Shown: positions 1-12,075 of the stretch, piece by piece
Layout: each line of letters starts with the position of its first letter
How positions within the stretch are numbered: the first letter of the stretch is position 1
Source: Calliopsis andreniformis
Lineage: Eukaryota > Arthropoda > Insecta > Hymenoptera > Andrenidae
DNA: 64,000 nt
Direction of reading: 5' to 3'
Assembly: GCF_051401765.1 (NCBI RefSeq)
Contig: NW_027480423.1
Span: 13,640,001-13,704,000 of the forward strand
The notes under the pieces: model-generated
The model's input: only the letters and a program-made list of their open reading frames with translations
What the model was told of the DNA's origin: nothing
The model's database searches: none
Made by a program: the position numbers and the translations under genes

Positions 1-660
1 ACAGTTTTTCATTGTATAAAACGAATAACTGCAACCAGTGTGAAAGTACTGGTCATTTCTACGTTCGGGGCAACCTAGGCTTCACTCTAGGACGTTGCTC
101 CACCAGATCGAATAGTTAGGGCCTTATAAGTCAACGCCCGAAGCATAAAATGCAAAATAAATACAACAGTTTTTCCACTGCATAAAACGAATAACTGCAA
201 CCAGTGTGAAAGTACTGGTCATTTCTACGTTCCGGGTAACCTAGGCTCCACTCTAGTGCGTTGCTCCACCAGATCGAATAGCTAGGGACTTAGAATTCAA
301 CGCCAGAAGGATAAAATACAATATAAGTACAACAGTTTTTCAATCGTATCAAATGAATAATTGCAGACATTGTGAAAGTAATGGTCATTTCTACGTTCCG
401 GTCAGCCTAGGCGTCACTCTAGGGCGTTGCTCCACCACATCTAATAGCTACGGCCTTAGAAGTCAACGCCAGGAGCATAAAATACAATATACATACGACA
501 GCTTTTCCATCGTATAAAATGAATAATTGCAAACAGTGTGGAAGTAATGGTCATTTGTACGTTCCGGGTAACCTAGGCGTCACTCTAGGGCGTTGCTCCA
601 CCATATCTAGTAGCTACGGCGTTAGAAGTCAACGCCGGAAGCACAAAATACAATAAAAAC

Positions 661-826
661 GCAGCAGTTTTTCCATCGTATAGCATGACTAATTGCAAAC
701 AGTGCGAAAGTAATGATCATATCGACATTTCGGGCATCCTTGACTTAACTCTGAGGCGTTGCTCCACCAGATCGAAGAGTTAGGGTCTTAGAAGTAAACG
801 CCAGAAGCATAAACTACAAAATAAGT
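661..826 (+). repeat. Divergent marker monomer (GATCATATCG/CTGAGG type), copy 1
   Basis: This monomer differs from consensus across its middle: GATCATATCGACATTTCGGG replaces the usual GGTCATTTCTACGTTCCGGG, and GACTTAACTCTGAGGCG replaces the CCTAGG dyad region. It has the normal length and phase. Close relatives start at 3646, 5470 and 9447, and a second version with GATCATTTCGGCG begins at 57232, 57896, 59722 and 60386. The variant abolishes most of the dyad symmetry that other monomers retain, and it is a good tag for following higher-order units. Confidence 0.85.
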
Positions 827-3645
827 ACAACAGTCTTTCCATCGTATAAAACGAATAATTGCAACCTGTGTGATGGTTATGGACATATCTACGTTCCGGG
901 CAACCTAGGCTTCACTGTAGGGCGTTGCTCCACCAAATCGAATGGTTAGGGCCTTAGAAGTCAACGCCCGAAGCATAAAATACAATATAAGTGCAACAGT
1001 TTTTCCATCGTATAAAATGAATGATTGCGAACATTGTGAAAGTAATGGTCATTTCTACGTTCCGGGCAACCTACGCGTCATACTAGGGCGTTGCTGCTCC
1101 ACATCTGATAGCTACGGCCTTAGAAGTTAACGCCGGAAGCATAAAATACAATAAATATACAACAGCTTTGCGATCGTATAAAATGAATAATTGCAAACAG
1201 TGTGAAGGTAATGGTCGTTTCTACGTCCCGAGCAACCTAGGCTACACTCTAGGGCGTTGCTCCACCAGATCGAATAGTTAGGGCCTTAGAAGTCAACGCC
1301 AGAAGCATAAAATACAATAAAGATGCAACAGTTTTTCCATCATACAACAGGAATAACTGCAAACAGTGTGAAAGTACTGGTCATTTCTACGTTCCGGGTA
1401 ACCTAGGTTTCACTCTAGGGCGTTGCTCCACCAGATCGAATAGTTAGGGCCTATGAAGTCAACGCCAGAAGCATAAAATACAATAAAGGTGCAGCAGTTT
1501 TTCCATCGTATAACAGGAATAATTGCAACCAGTGTGAAGGTAATGGCATGTTCTACGTTCCGGGCAGCCTAGGCTTCACTCTAGGGCTGTGCTCCACCAG
1601 ATCAAATAGTTAGGGCCTAAGAAGTCAACGCCAGTAGCATAAATTACAATATAAGTACAACAGCTTTTCCATCGTATATAATGTATATTTGCAAACAGTG
1701 TGGAAGTAATGGTCACTTCTACGTTCCGGGCAACCTAGGCTTCACTCTAGGGTGTTGCTCCACTAGATGGAATTGCTAGGGACTTAGAATTCAATGCCAG
1801 AAGCATAAAATGCAATATAAATATAACAGCTTTTCCATCGTATAAAAAGAATAATAGCAACCAGTGTGATAGTTATGGTCATTTCTACTTCGCGCGCAAC
1901 CTAGGCTTCACTCTAGGGCGTTGCTCCATCAGATCGAATAGTTAGGGCCTTAGAAGTCAACGCCCGAAGCATAGAATGCATAATAAATAGAACAGTAGTT
2001 CCATTGTATAAAACGAATAACTGCAACCAGTGTGAAAGTACTGGACATTTCTACGTTCCGGCAGCCTAGGCTTCACCCTAGGGCGTTGTTCCACCAGATG
2101 GAATAGTTAGGGCCTAAGAAGTCAACGCCAGAAGCATAAAATACGATATAAATACAACAGCTTTTCCATCGTATAAAACGAATAATTGCAAACAGTGTGA
2201 AAGTACTGGTCATTTCTACGTTCCGGTCAGCCTAGGCGTCACTCTAGGGCGTTGCTCCACCACATCTAATAGCTACGGCCTTAGAAGTCAACGCCAGGAG
2301 CATAAAATGCAAAATAAATAGAACAGTTTTTCATTGTATAAAACGAATAACTGCAACCAGTGTGAAAGTACTGGTCATTTCTACGTTCCGGGCAACCTAG
2401 GCTTCACTCTAGGACGTTGCTCCACCAGATCGAATAGTTAGGGCCTTATAAGTCAACGCCCGAAGCATAAAATGCAAAATAAATACAACAGTTTTTCCAC
2501 TGCATAAAACGAATAACTGCAACCAGTGTGAAAGTACTGGTCATTTCTAGGTTCCGGGTAACCTAGGCTCCACTCTAGTGCGTTGCTCCACCAGATCGAA
2601 TAGCTAGGGACTTAGAATTCAACGCCAGAAGGATAAAATACAATATAAGTACAACAGTTTTTCCATCGTATAAAATGAATAATTGCAGACATTGTGAAAG
2701 TAATGGTCATTTCTACGTTCTGGGCAACCTATGCGACACCCTAGGGCGTTGCTCCACCACATCTAATAGCTACGGCCCTAAAAGTCGACGCGAGAAGCAT
2801 AAAATACGATATAAATACAACAGCTTTTCCATCGTATAAAACGAATAATGGTAACCAGTGTGAAAGTTATGGTCATTTCTACGTTCCGGTGAACCTAGGC
2901 TTCACTCTAGGACGTTGCTCCACCTGATCGAATAGTTAGGGCCTATGAAGTCAACGCCAGAAGCATAAAATACAATAAAGGTGCAACAGTTTTTCCTTCG
3001 TGTAACAGGAATAATTGCAACCAGTGTGATTGTTATGGTCATTTCACTTCCCGGGCAACCTAGGCTTCACTCTAGGGCGTTGCTCCACCAGATCGAATAG
3101 TTAGGGCCTTAGAAGTCAGCGCCCGAAGCATAAAATGCAAAATAAATAGAACAGTTTTTCCATTGTATAAAACGAATAACTGCAACCAGTGTGAAATGAC
3201 TGGTCATTTCTACGTTCCGGGCAACCTAGGCTTCACTCTAGGGCGTTGCTCCACCAGATCGAATAGTTACGGCCTTAGAAGTCAACGCCCGAAGCATAAA
3301 ATACAATATAAGTACAACAGTTTTTCCATCGTATAAAATAAATAATTGCAGACATCGTGAAAGTAATGGTCATTTCTACGTTCCGGTCAACCTAGGCGAC
3401 ACTCTAGAGCGTTGCTCCACCACATCTAATAGTTAGTGCCTTAGAAGTCAACGCCAGGAGCATAAAATACAATATAAATACAACAGCTTTTCCATCGTAT
3501 AAAATGAATAATTGCAAACAGTTTGAAAGTAATGGTCATTTCTACGTTCCGGGTAACCTAGGCGTCACTCTAGGGCGTTGCTCCACCATATCTAGTAGCT
3601 ACGGCCTTAGAAGTCAACGCAAGAAGCACAAAATACAATAAAAAT

Positions 3646-3811
3646 GCAGCAGTTTTTCCATCGTATAGCACGACTAATTGCAACCAGTGCGAAATTAATG
3701 ATCATATCGACATTTCGGGCATCCTAGACTTAACTCTGAGGCGCTGCTCCACCAGGTCGAAGAGTTATGGCCTTAGAAGTCAACGCCAGAAGCATAAACT
3801 ACAAAATAAGT
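3646..3811 (+). repeat. Divergent marker monomer, copy 2
   Basis: It carries the same GATCATATCG and CTGAGGCG substitutions as the copy at 661-826, offset 2985 bp (18 monomers less 3 bases), with private changes such as GCGAAATTAATG in place of GCGAAAGTAATG and GGCGCTGCTCC in place of GGCGTTGCTCC. It marks the internal 18-monomer duplication of zone A. Confidence 0.8.
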
Positions 3812-4809
3812 ACAACAGTCTTTCCATTGTATAAAACGAATAATTGCAACCTGTGTGATGGTTATGGACATATCTACGTTCCGGGCAACCTAGGCTTCAC
3901 TCCAGGGCGTTGCTCCACCAGATCGAATAGTTAGGGCCTTAGATGTCAACGCCAGATGCATAAAATACAATAAAGGTGCAACAGTTTTTCCATCGTATAA
4001 CAGGAATAACTGCAACCAGTGTGAAAGTACTGGTAGTTTCTACGTTCCGGGTAACCTAGGTTTCACTCTAGGGCGTTGCTCCACCAGATCGAATAGCTAG
4101 GGCCTTAGAAGTCAACGCCAGAAGCATAAAATACAATAAAGGTGCAACAGTTTTTCCTTCGTGTAACAGGAATAATTGCAACCAGTGTGATTGTTATGGT
4201 CATTTCTACTTCGCGGGCAACCTAGGCTTCACTCTAGGGCGTTGCTCCACCAGATCGAATAGTTAGGGCCTTAGAAGTCAACGCCCGAAGCATAAAATGC
4301 AAAATAATTAGAACAGTAGTTCCATTGTATAAAACGAATAACTGCAACCAGTGTGAAAGTACTGGACATTTCTACGTTTCGGCAGCGTAGGCTTCACCCT
4401 AGGGCGTTGTTCCACCAGATGGAATAGTTAGGGCCTAAGAAGTCAACGCCAGAAGCATAAAATACAATATAAATACAACAGCTTTTCCATCGTAGAAAAC
4501 GAATAATGGCAACCAGTGTGAAACTTATGGTCATTTCTACGTTCCGAGCAACCTAGGCTTCACTCTAGGGCCTTCCTCCACCAGATCGAATAGTTAGGGC
4601 CTTAGATGTCAACGCCAGATGCATAAAATACAATAAAGGTGCAACAGTTTTTCCATCGTATAACAGGAATAACTGCAACCAGTGTGAAGGTGCTGGTCAT
4701 TTCTACGTTCCGGTCAGCCTAGGCGTCACTCTAGGGCGTTGCTCCACCACATCTAATAGCTACGGCCTTAGAAGTCAACGCCAGGAGCATAAAATGCAAA
4801 ATAAATAGA

Positions 4810-7800
4810 ACAGTTTTTCATTGTATAAAACGATTAACTGCAACCAGTGTGAAAGTACTGGTCATTTCTACGTTCGGGCTAACCTAGGCTTCACTCTAGG
4901 ACGTTGCTCCACCAGATCGAATAGTTAGGGCCTTATAAGTCAACGCCCGAAGCATAAAATGCAAAATAAATACAACAGTTTTTCCACTGCATAAAACGAA
5001 TAACTGCAACCAGTGTGAAAGTACTGGTCATTTCTACGTTCCGGGTAACCTAGGCTCCACTCTAGTGCGTTGCTCCACCAGATCGAATAGCTAGGGACTT
5101 AGAATTCAACGCCAGAAGGATAAAATACAATATAAGTACAACAGTTTTTCAATCGTATAAAATGAATAATTGCAGACATTGTGAAAGTAATGGTCATTTC
5201 TACGTTCCGGTCAGCCTAGGCGTCACTCTAGGGCGTTGCTCCACCACATCTAATAGCTACGGCCTTAGAAGTCAACGCCAGGAGCATAAAATACAATATA
5301 CATACGACAGCGTTTCCATCGTATAAAATGAATAATTGCAAACAGTGTGGAAGTAATGGTCATTTCTACGTTCCGGGTAACCTAGGCGTCACTCTAGGGC
5401 GTTGCTCCACCATATCTAGTAGCTACGGCGTTAGAAGTCAACGCCGGAAGCACAAAATACAATAAAAACGCAGCAGTTTTTCCATCGTATAGCATGACTA
5501 ATTGCAAACAGTGCGAAAGTAATGATCATATCGACATTTCGGGCATCCTTGACTTAACTCTGAGGCGTTGCTCCACCAGATCGAAGAGTTAGGGTCTTAG
5601 AAGTAAACGCCAGAAGCATAAACTACAAAATAAGTACAACAGTCTTTCCATCGTATAAAACGAATAATTGCAACCTGTGTGATGGTTATGGACATATCTA
5701 CGTTCCGGGCAACCTAGGCTTCACTGTAGGGCGTTGCTCCACCAAATCGAATGGTTAGGGCCTTAGAAGTCAACGCCCGAAGCATAAAATACAATATAAG
5801 TACAACAGTTTTTCCATCGTATAAAATGAATGATTGCGAACATTGTGAAAGTAATGGTCATTTCTACGTTCCGGGCAACCTACGCATCATACTAGGGCGT
5901 TGCTGCTCCACATCTGATAGCTACGGCCTTAGAAGTTAACGCCGGAAGCATAAAATACAATATAAATACAACAGCTTTGCGATCGTATAAAATGAATAAT
6001 TGCAAACAGTGTGAAGGTAATGGTCGTTTCTACGTCCCGAGCAACCTAGGCTACACTCTAGGGCGTTGCTCCTCCAGATCGAATAGTTAGGGCCTTAGAA
6101 GTCAACGCCAGAAGCATAAAATACAATAAAGATGCAACAGTTTTTCCATCATACAACAGGAATAACTGCAAACAGTGTGAAAGTACTGGTCATTTCTACG
6201 TTCCGGGTAACCTAGGTTTCACTCTAGGGCGTTGCTCCACCAGATCGAATAGCTAGGGCCTTAGAAGTCAACGCCCGATGCATAAAATACAAAAAAATAG
6301 AACAGTTTTTCCATGTGTAAAACGAATAATGGTAACCAGTGTGAAAGTTATGGTCAATTCTACGTTCCAGTCAACCTAGGCTTCACTCTAGGTCGTTGCT
6401 CCACCAGATCGAATAGTTAGGGCCTATGAAGTCAACGCCAGAAGCATAAAATACAATAAAGGTGCAGCAGTTTTTCCATCGTATAACAGGAATAATTGCA
6501 ACCAGTGTGAAGGTAATGGTATGTTCTACGTTCCGGGCGGCCTAGGCTTCACTCTAGGGCTGTGCTCCACCAGATCAAATAGTTAGGGCCTAAGAAGTCA
6601 ACGCCAGTAGCATAAATTACAATATAAGTACAACAGCTTTTCCATCGTATAAAAAGAATAATAGCAACCAGTGTGATAGTTATGGTCATTTCTACTTCGC
6701 GCGCAACCTAGGCTTCACTCTAGGGCGTTGCTCCATCAGATCGAATAGTTAGGGCCTTAGAAGTCAACGCCCGAAGCATAAAATGCATAATAAATAGAAC
6801 AGTAGTTCCATTGTATAAAACGAATAACTGCAACCAGTGTGAAAGTACTGGACATTTCTACGTTCCGGCAGCCTAGGCTTCACCCTAGGGCGTTGTTCCA
6901 CCAGATGGAATAGTTAGGGCCTAAGAAGTCAACGCCAGAAGCATAAAATACGATATAAATACAACAGCTTTTCCATCGTATAAAACGAATAATTGCAAAT
7001 AGTGTGAAAGTACTGGTCATTTCTACGTTCCGGTCAGCCTAGGCGTCACTCTAGGGCGTTGCTCCACCACATCTAATAGCTACGGCCTTAGAAGTCAACG
7101 CCAGGAGCATAAAATTCAAAATAAATAGAACAGTTTTTCATTGTATAAAACGAATAACTGCAACCAGTGTGAAAGTACTGGTCATTTCTACGTTCCGGGC
7201 AACCTAGGCTTCACTCTAGGACGTTGCTCCACCAGATCGAATAGTTAGGGCCTTATAAGTCAACGCCCGAAGCATAAAATGCAAAATAAATACAACAGTT
7301 TTTCCACTGCATAAAACGAATAACTGCAACCAGTGTGAAAGTACTGGTCATTTCTACGTTCCGGGTAACCTAGGATCCACTCTAGTGCGTTGCTCCACCA
7401 GATCGAATAGCTAGGGACTTAGAATTCAACGCCAGAAGGATAAAATACAATATAAGTACAACAGTTTTTCAATCGTATAAAATGAATAATTGCAGACATT
7501 GTGAAAGTAATGGTCATTTCTACGTTCTGGGCAACCTATGCGACACTCTAGGGCGTTGCTCCACCACATCTAATAGCTACGGCCCTAAAAGTCGACGCGA
7601 GAAGCATAAAATACGATATAAATACAACAGCTTTTCCATCGTATAAAACGAATAATGGTAACCAGTGTGAAAGTTATGGTCATTTCTACGTTCCGGTGAA
7701 CCTAGGCTTCACACTAGGACGTTGCTCCACCTGATCGAATAGTTAGGGCCTATGAAGTCAACGCCAGAAGCATAAAATACAATAAAGGTGCAACAGTTTT

Positions 7801-8320
7801 TCCTTCGTGTAACAGGAATAATTGCAACCAGTGTGATTGTTATGGTCATTTCTACTTCCCGGGCAACCTAGGCTTCACTCTAGGGCGTTGCTCCACCAGA
7901 TCGAATAGTTAGGGCCTTAGAAGTCAGCGCCCGAAGCATAAAATGCAAAATAAATAGAACAGTTTTTCCATTGTATAAAACGAATAACTGCAACCAGTGT
8001 GAAATGACTGGTCATTTCTACGTTCCGGGCAACCTAGGCTTCACTCTAGGGCGTTGCTCCACCAGATCGAATAGTTACGGCCTTAGAAGTCAACGCCCGA
8101 AGCATAAAATACAATATAAGTACAACAGTTTTTCCATCGTATAAAATAAATAATTGCAGACATCGTGAAAGTAATGGTCATTTCTACGTTCCGGTCAACC
8201 TAGGCGACACTCTAGGGCGTTGCTCCACCACATCTAATAGCTACGGCCTTAGAAGTCAACGCCAGGAGCATAAAATACAATATAAATACAACAGCTTTTC
8301 CATCGTATAAAATGAATAAT
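4810..8320 (+). repeat. Higher-order repeat zone A, copy 2 (partial, ~21 monomers)
   Basis: This stretch follows 1-3510 monomer by monomer. Two compensating changes interrupt the match. An extra monomer at about 6255-6420 has no counterpart in copy 1. One monomer of copy 1 (about 1655-1820, with ATGTATATTTGCAAACAG) is missing here. The offset therefore goes from 4809 to about 4974 and back to 4807. The match ends near 8335, where this copy continues GTGTGAAGGTAATGGTCG while copy 1 (near 3525) continues with a different monomer. Confidence 0.82.
5470..5635 (+). repeat. Divergent marker monomer, copy 3
   Basis: This is the counterpart of 661-826 in the second zone A copy, at offset 4809. The two agree in every variant position I compared, including the AGAGTTAGGGTCTTAG tail, which supports a recent block duplication. 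Confidence 0.82.
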
Positions 8321-9446
8321 TGCAAACAGTGTGAAGGTAATGGTCGTTTCTACGTTCCGAGCAACCTAGGCTTCACTCTAGGGCGTTGCTCCACCAGATC
8401 GAATAGTTAGGGCCTTAGAAGTCAACGCCAGAAGCATAAAATACAATAAAGATGCAACAGTTTTTCCGTCATACAACAGGAATAACTGCAAACAGGGTGA
8501 AAGTACTGGTCATTTCTACGTTCCGGGTAACCTAGGTTTCACTCTAGGGCGTTGCTCCACCAGATCGAACAGCTAGGGCCTTAGAAGTCAACGCCCGATG
8601 CATAAAATACAAAAAAATGGAACAGTTTTTCCATGTGTAAAACGAATAATTGCTACCAGTGTGAAAGTTATGGTCATTTCTACGTTCTGGGCAACCTATG
8701 CGACACTCTAGGGCGTTGCTCCACCACAACTAATAGCTACGGCCCTAAAAGTCGACGCGAGAAGCATAAAATACGATATAAATACAACAGCTTTTCCATC
8801 GTATAAAACGAATAATGGTAACCAGTGTGAAAGGTATGGTCATTTATACGTTCCGGTGAACCTAGGCTTCACTCTAGGACGTTGCTCCACCAGATCGAAT
8901 AGTTAGGGCCTATGAAGTCAACGCGGAAGCATAAAATACAATAAAGGTGCAACAGTTTTTCCTTCGTGTAACAGGAATAGTTGCAACCAGTGTGATTGTT
9001 ATGGTCATTTCTACTTCCCGGGCAACCTAGGCTTCACTCTAGGGCGTTGCTCCACCAGATCGAATAGTTAGGGCCTTAGAAGTCAACGCCCGAAGCATAA
9101 AATACAATATAAGTACAACAGTTTTTCCATCGTATAAAATAAATAATTGCAGACATCGTGAAAGTAATGGTCATTTCTACGTTCCGGTCAACCTAGGCGT
9201 CACTCTAGGGCGTTGCTCCACCACATCTAATAGCTACGGACTTAGAAGTCAACGCCAGGAGCATAAAATACAATATAAATACAACAGCTTTTCCATCGTA
9301 TAAAATGAATAATTGCAAACAGTGTGAAAGTAATGGTCATTTCTACGTTCCGGGTAACCTAGGCGTCACTCTAGGGCGTTGCTCCACCATATCTAGTAGC
9401 TACGGCCTTAGAAGTCAACGCCAGAAGCACGAAATACAATAAAAAT

Positions 9447-9612
9447 GCAGCAGTTTTTCAATCGTATAGCATGACTAATTGCAACCAGTGCGAAAGTAAT
9501 GATCATATCGACATTTCGGGCATCCTAGACTTAACTCTGAGGCGTTGCTCCACCAAATCGAATAGCTAGGGCCTTAGAAGTCAACGCCCGAAGCATAAAA
9601 TACAATATAAGT
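9447..9612 (+). repeat. Divergent marker monomer, copy 4
   Basis: It has GATCATATCG at 9501 and the CTGAGGCGTTGCTCC segment, as in the other zone A markers, but then switches to CACCAAATCGAATAGCTAGG instead of the usual marker tail. This suggests an exchange point within or just after this monomer. Confidence 0.78.
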
Positions 9613-11951
9613 ACAACAGTTTTTCCATCGTATAAAATGAATGATTGCGAACATTGTGAAAGTAATGGTCATTTCTACGTTCCGGGCAACCTACGCGTCA
9701 CTCTAGGGCGTTGCTGCTCCACATCTGATAGCTACGGCCTTACAAGTTAACGCCGGAAGCATAAAATACAATATAAATACAACAGCTTTGCCATCGTATA
9801 AAATGAATAATTGCAAACAGTGTGAAAGTACGGGTCATTTCTACGTTCCGGGTAACCTAGGTTTCACTCTAGGGCGTTGCTCCACCAGATCGAACAGCTG
9901 GGGCCTTAGAAGTCAACGCCCGATGCATAAGATACAAAAAAATAGAACAGTTTTTCCATGTGTAAAACGAATAATTGGTACCAGTGTGAAAGTTATGGTC
10001 ATTTCTACGTTCCGGGCAACCTATGCGACACTCTAGGGCGTTGCTCCACCACACCTAATAGCTACGGCCTTAAAAGTCGACGCCAGAAGCATAAAATACG
10101 ATATAAATACAACAGCTTTTCCATCGTATAAAACGAATAATGGTAACCAGTGTGAAAGTTATGGTCATTTCTACGTTCCGGTCAACCTAGGCTTCACTCT
10201 AGGGAGTTGCTCCACCAGATCGAATAGTTAGGGCCTTAGAAGTCAGCGCCCGAAGCATAAAATGCAAAATAAATAGAACAGTTTTTCATTGTATAAAACG
10301 AATAACTGCAACCAGTGTGAAAGTACTGGTCATTTCTACGATCCGGGCAACCTAGGCTTCACTCTAGGACGTTGCTCCACCAGATCGAATAGTTAGGGCC
10401 TTAGAAGTCAACGCCAGAAGCATAAAGTACAATAAAGATGCAACAGTTTTCCATCGTACAACAGGAATAACTGCAAACAGTGTGCAAGTACTGGTCATTT
10501 CTACGTTCCGGGTAACCTAGGCTTCACTCTATTGTGTTGCTCCACCAGATCGAATAGCTAGGGACTTAGGATTCAACGCCAGAAGGATAGAATACAATAT
10601 AGGTACAACAGTTTTTCCATCGTATAAAATGAATAATTGCAGACATTGTGAAAGTAATGGACATTTCTACGTTCCATTCAACCTAGGCGTCAGTCTAGGT
10701 CGTTGCTACACCACATCTAATAGCTACGGCCTTAGAAGTCAACGCCAGGAGCATAAAATACAATAGAAATACAACAGCTTTTCCATCGTATAAAATGAAC
10801 AATTGCAAACAGTGTTAAAGTAATGGTCATTTCTACGTTCCGGGTAACCTAGGCGTCACTCTAGGGCGTTGCTCCAACATATCTAATAGCTACGGCCTTA
10901 GAAGTCAACGCCAGGAGCATAAAATACAATATAAATACAACAGCTTTTCCATCGTATAAAATGAATAATTGCAAACAGTGTTAAAGTTATGGTCATTTCT
11001 ACGTTCCGGGCAACCTAGGCTTCACCCTAGGGCGTTGTACCACCAGATGGAATAGTTAGGGCCTACGAAGTCAACGCCAGAAGCATAAAATACGATACAA
11101 ATACAACAGCTTGATCCATCGTAGAAAACGTATAATGGCAACCAGTGTGAAAGTTATGGTCATTTCTACGTTCCGAGCAACCTAGGCTTCACTCTAGGGC
11201 CTTGCTCCACCAGATCGAATAGTTAGGTCCTTAGATGTCAACGCCAGATGCATAAAATACAATAAAGGTGCAACAGTTTTTCCATCGTATAACAGGAATA
11301 ACTGCAACCAGTGTGAAAGTACTGGTCATTTCTACGTTCCGGGTAACCTAGGTTTCACTCTAGGGCGTTGCTCCACCAGATAGAATAGCTAGGGACTTAT
11401 AATTCAACGCCAGAAGAATAAAATACAATACAAGTACAACAGTTTTTCCATCTTATAAAATGTACATTTGCAAAAATTGTGAAAGTAATGGTCATTTCTA
11501 CGTTCCGGGCAACCTATGCGACACTCAAGGGCGTTGCTCCAACACATCTAATAGCAACGGCCTTAAAAGTCAACGCCAGAAGCATAAAAGACGATATAAA
11601 TACAACAGCTTTTCCATCGTATAAAACGAATAATGGTAACCAGTGTGAAAGTTATGGTCATTTCTATGTTCCAGTCAACCTAGGCTTCACTCTAGGACGT
11701 TGCTCCACCAGATCGAATAGTTAGGGCCTATGAAGTCAACGCCAGAAGCATGAAATACAATAAAGGTGCAACAGTTTTTCCATCGTATAACAGGAATAAT
11801 TGCAACCGGTGTGAAGGTAATGGTATGTTCTACGTTCCGGTCAACCTAGGCGTCACTCTAGGGCGTTGCTCCACCACATCTAATAGCTACGGCCTTAGAA
11901 GTCAACGCCAGGAGCATAAAATACAATATAAATACAACAGCTTTTCCATCG

Positions 11952-11958
11952 TATAAAA
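11952..11958 (+). other. TATA-like element in the monomer (example)
   Basis: TATAAAA lies at monomer position 19-25 and is present in most copies; some carry TATAACA instead. A second TATA-like word, TATAAATA, spans the 3' end of many monomers (position 160 to the first base of the next), about 25 bp upstream. Satellites can be transcribed from such cryptic elements, but nothing in this sequence shows that transcription occurs; AT-rich DNA produces these words easily. Confidence 0.35.
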
Positions 11959-12006
11959 TGAATAATTGCAAACAGTGTGAAAGTAATGGTCATTTCTACG
12001 TTCCGG

Positions 12007-12035
12007 GCAACCTAGGCTTCACCCTAGGGCGTTGC
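12007..12035. other. Conserved dyad able to form a hairpin or cruciform (example copy)
   Basis: The order is GCAA, CCTAGG, loop CTTCAC, CCTAGG, then GCG, then TTGC. CCTAGG is its own reverse complement, so the two copies can pair across a 6-nt loop, and GCAA pairs with TTGC outside a 3-nt bulge, giving about 10 paired positions. The same arrangement sits at monomer positions 74-102 in most units. In the common variant the second hexamer is TCTAGG, which changes one outer pair to G-T and keeps the rest. Function is unknown. Confidence 0.7.
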
Positions 12036-12075
12036 TCCACCAAATCGAATAGCTAGGTCCTTAGAAGTCAACGCC
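12028..12075. other. Second inverted repeat GGCGTTG / CAACGCC (example copy)
   Basis: GGCGTTG at 12028-12034 is the exact reverse complement of CAACGCC at 12069-12075, with 34 bases between the arms. In consensus coordinates the arms are 95-101 and 136-142. In monomers with CAACGCCCG the pairing extends to GGGCGTTG. The left arm overlaps the right flank of the CCTAGG dyad, so the two foldings exclude each other. Confidence 0.6.

Larger units (their letters stand above)
1..4809 (+). repeat. Higher-order repeat zone A, copy 1 (29 monomers, ~4.81 kb)
   Basis: Bases from 1 onward reappear from 4810 onward with the same order of variant monomers (offset 4809, later 4807; 29 x 166 = 4814). The marker monomer containing GATCATATCG at 715 pairs with 5524, and the variant with GCTGCTCCACATCTGATAG near 1102 pairs with the same variant near 5911. 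Inside this unit a second periodicity of about 2322 bp (14 monomers) links 1 to 2323, and one of 2985 bp (18 monomers) links the marker monomers at 715 and 3700. The unit therefore grew by nested duplication. Its left boundary is outside the window. Confidence 0.85.
8321..12045 (+). repeat. Mosaic of zone A monomers without a long continuous HOR
   Basis: Short blocks here match different parts of zone A at different offsets. About 8318-8640 matches 6000-6320 (14 monomers away). About 8650-9050 matches 7490-7890 (offset 1160, 7 monomers). About 9110-9540 matches 3310-3740, including a marker monomer at 9447-9612. About 9825-10060 matches 8500-8730 (offset 1325, 8 monomers). From about 10,200 to 12,045 the monomers are still zone A types, but I could not follow one long colinear match. 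No gene or foreign insert is present. The pattern is what repeated unequal exchange at the edge of a higher-order domain would leave. Confidence 0.75.

Noticed and set aside
110..119. RNA polymerase III internal promoter (box B-like GATCGAATAG) suggesting a tRNA-derived SINE
   Set aside because: The last base of the box B consensus does not fit, no box A lies at the expected distance upstream, and there is no poly-A tail or target-site duplication.
120..125. Telomere repeat TTAGGG in each monomer
   Set aside because: There is one copy per 166 bp at a fixed place in the monomer (120-125 in consensus numbering), never in tandem, so it is part of the satellite and not telomeric DNA.
942..1130. 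Small cysteine-containing open frames on the + strand across the array, as a secreted peptide family
   Set aside because: The repeated peptides are just the translated satellite consensus. Frames end at fixed monomer positions, adjacent monomers break them, and starts are often GTG.
11994..12012. CENP-B box in the TTCTACGTTCCGGGCAACC segment
   Set aside because: CGGG is present, but the required TTCG and the central A at the correct spacing are missing.
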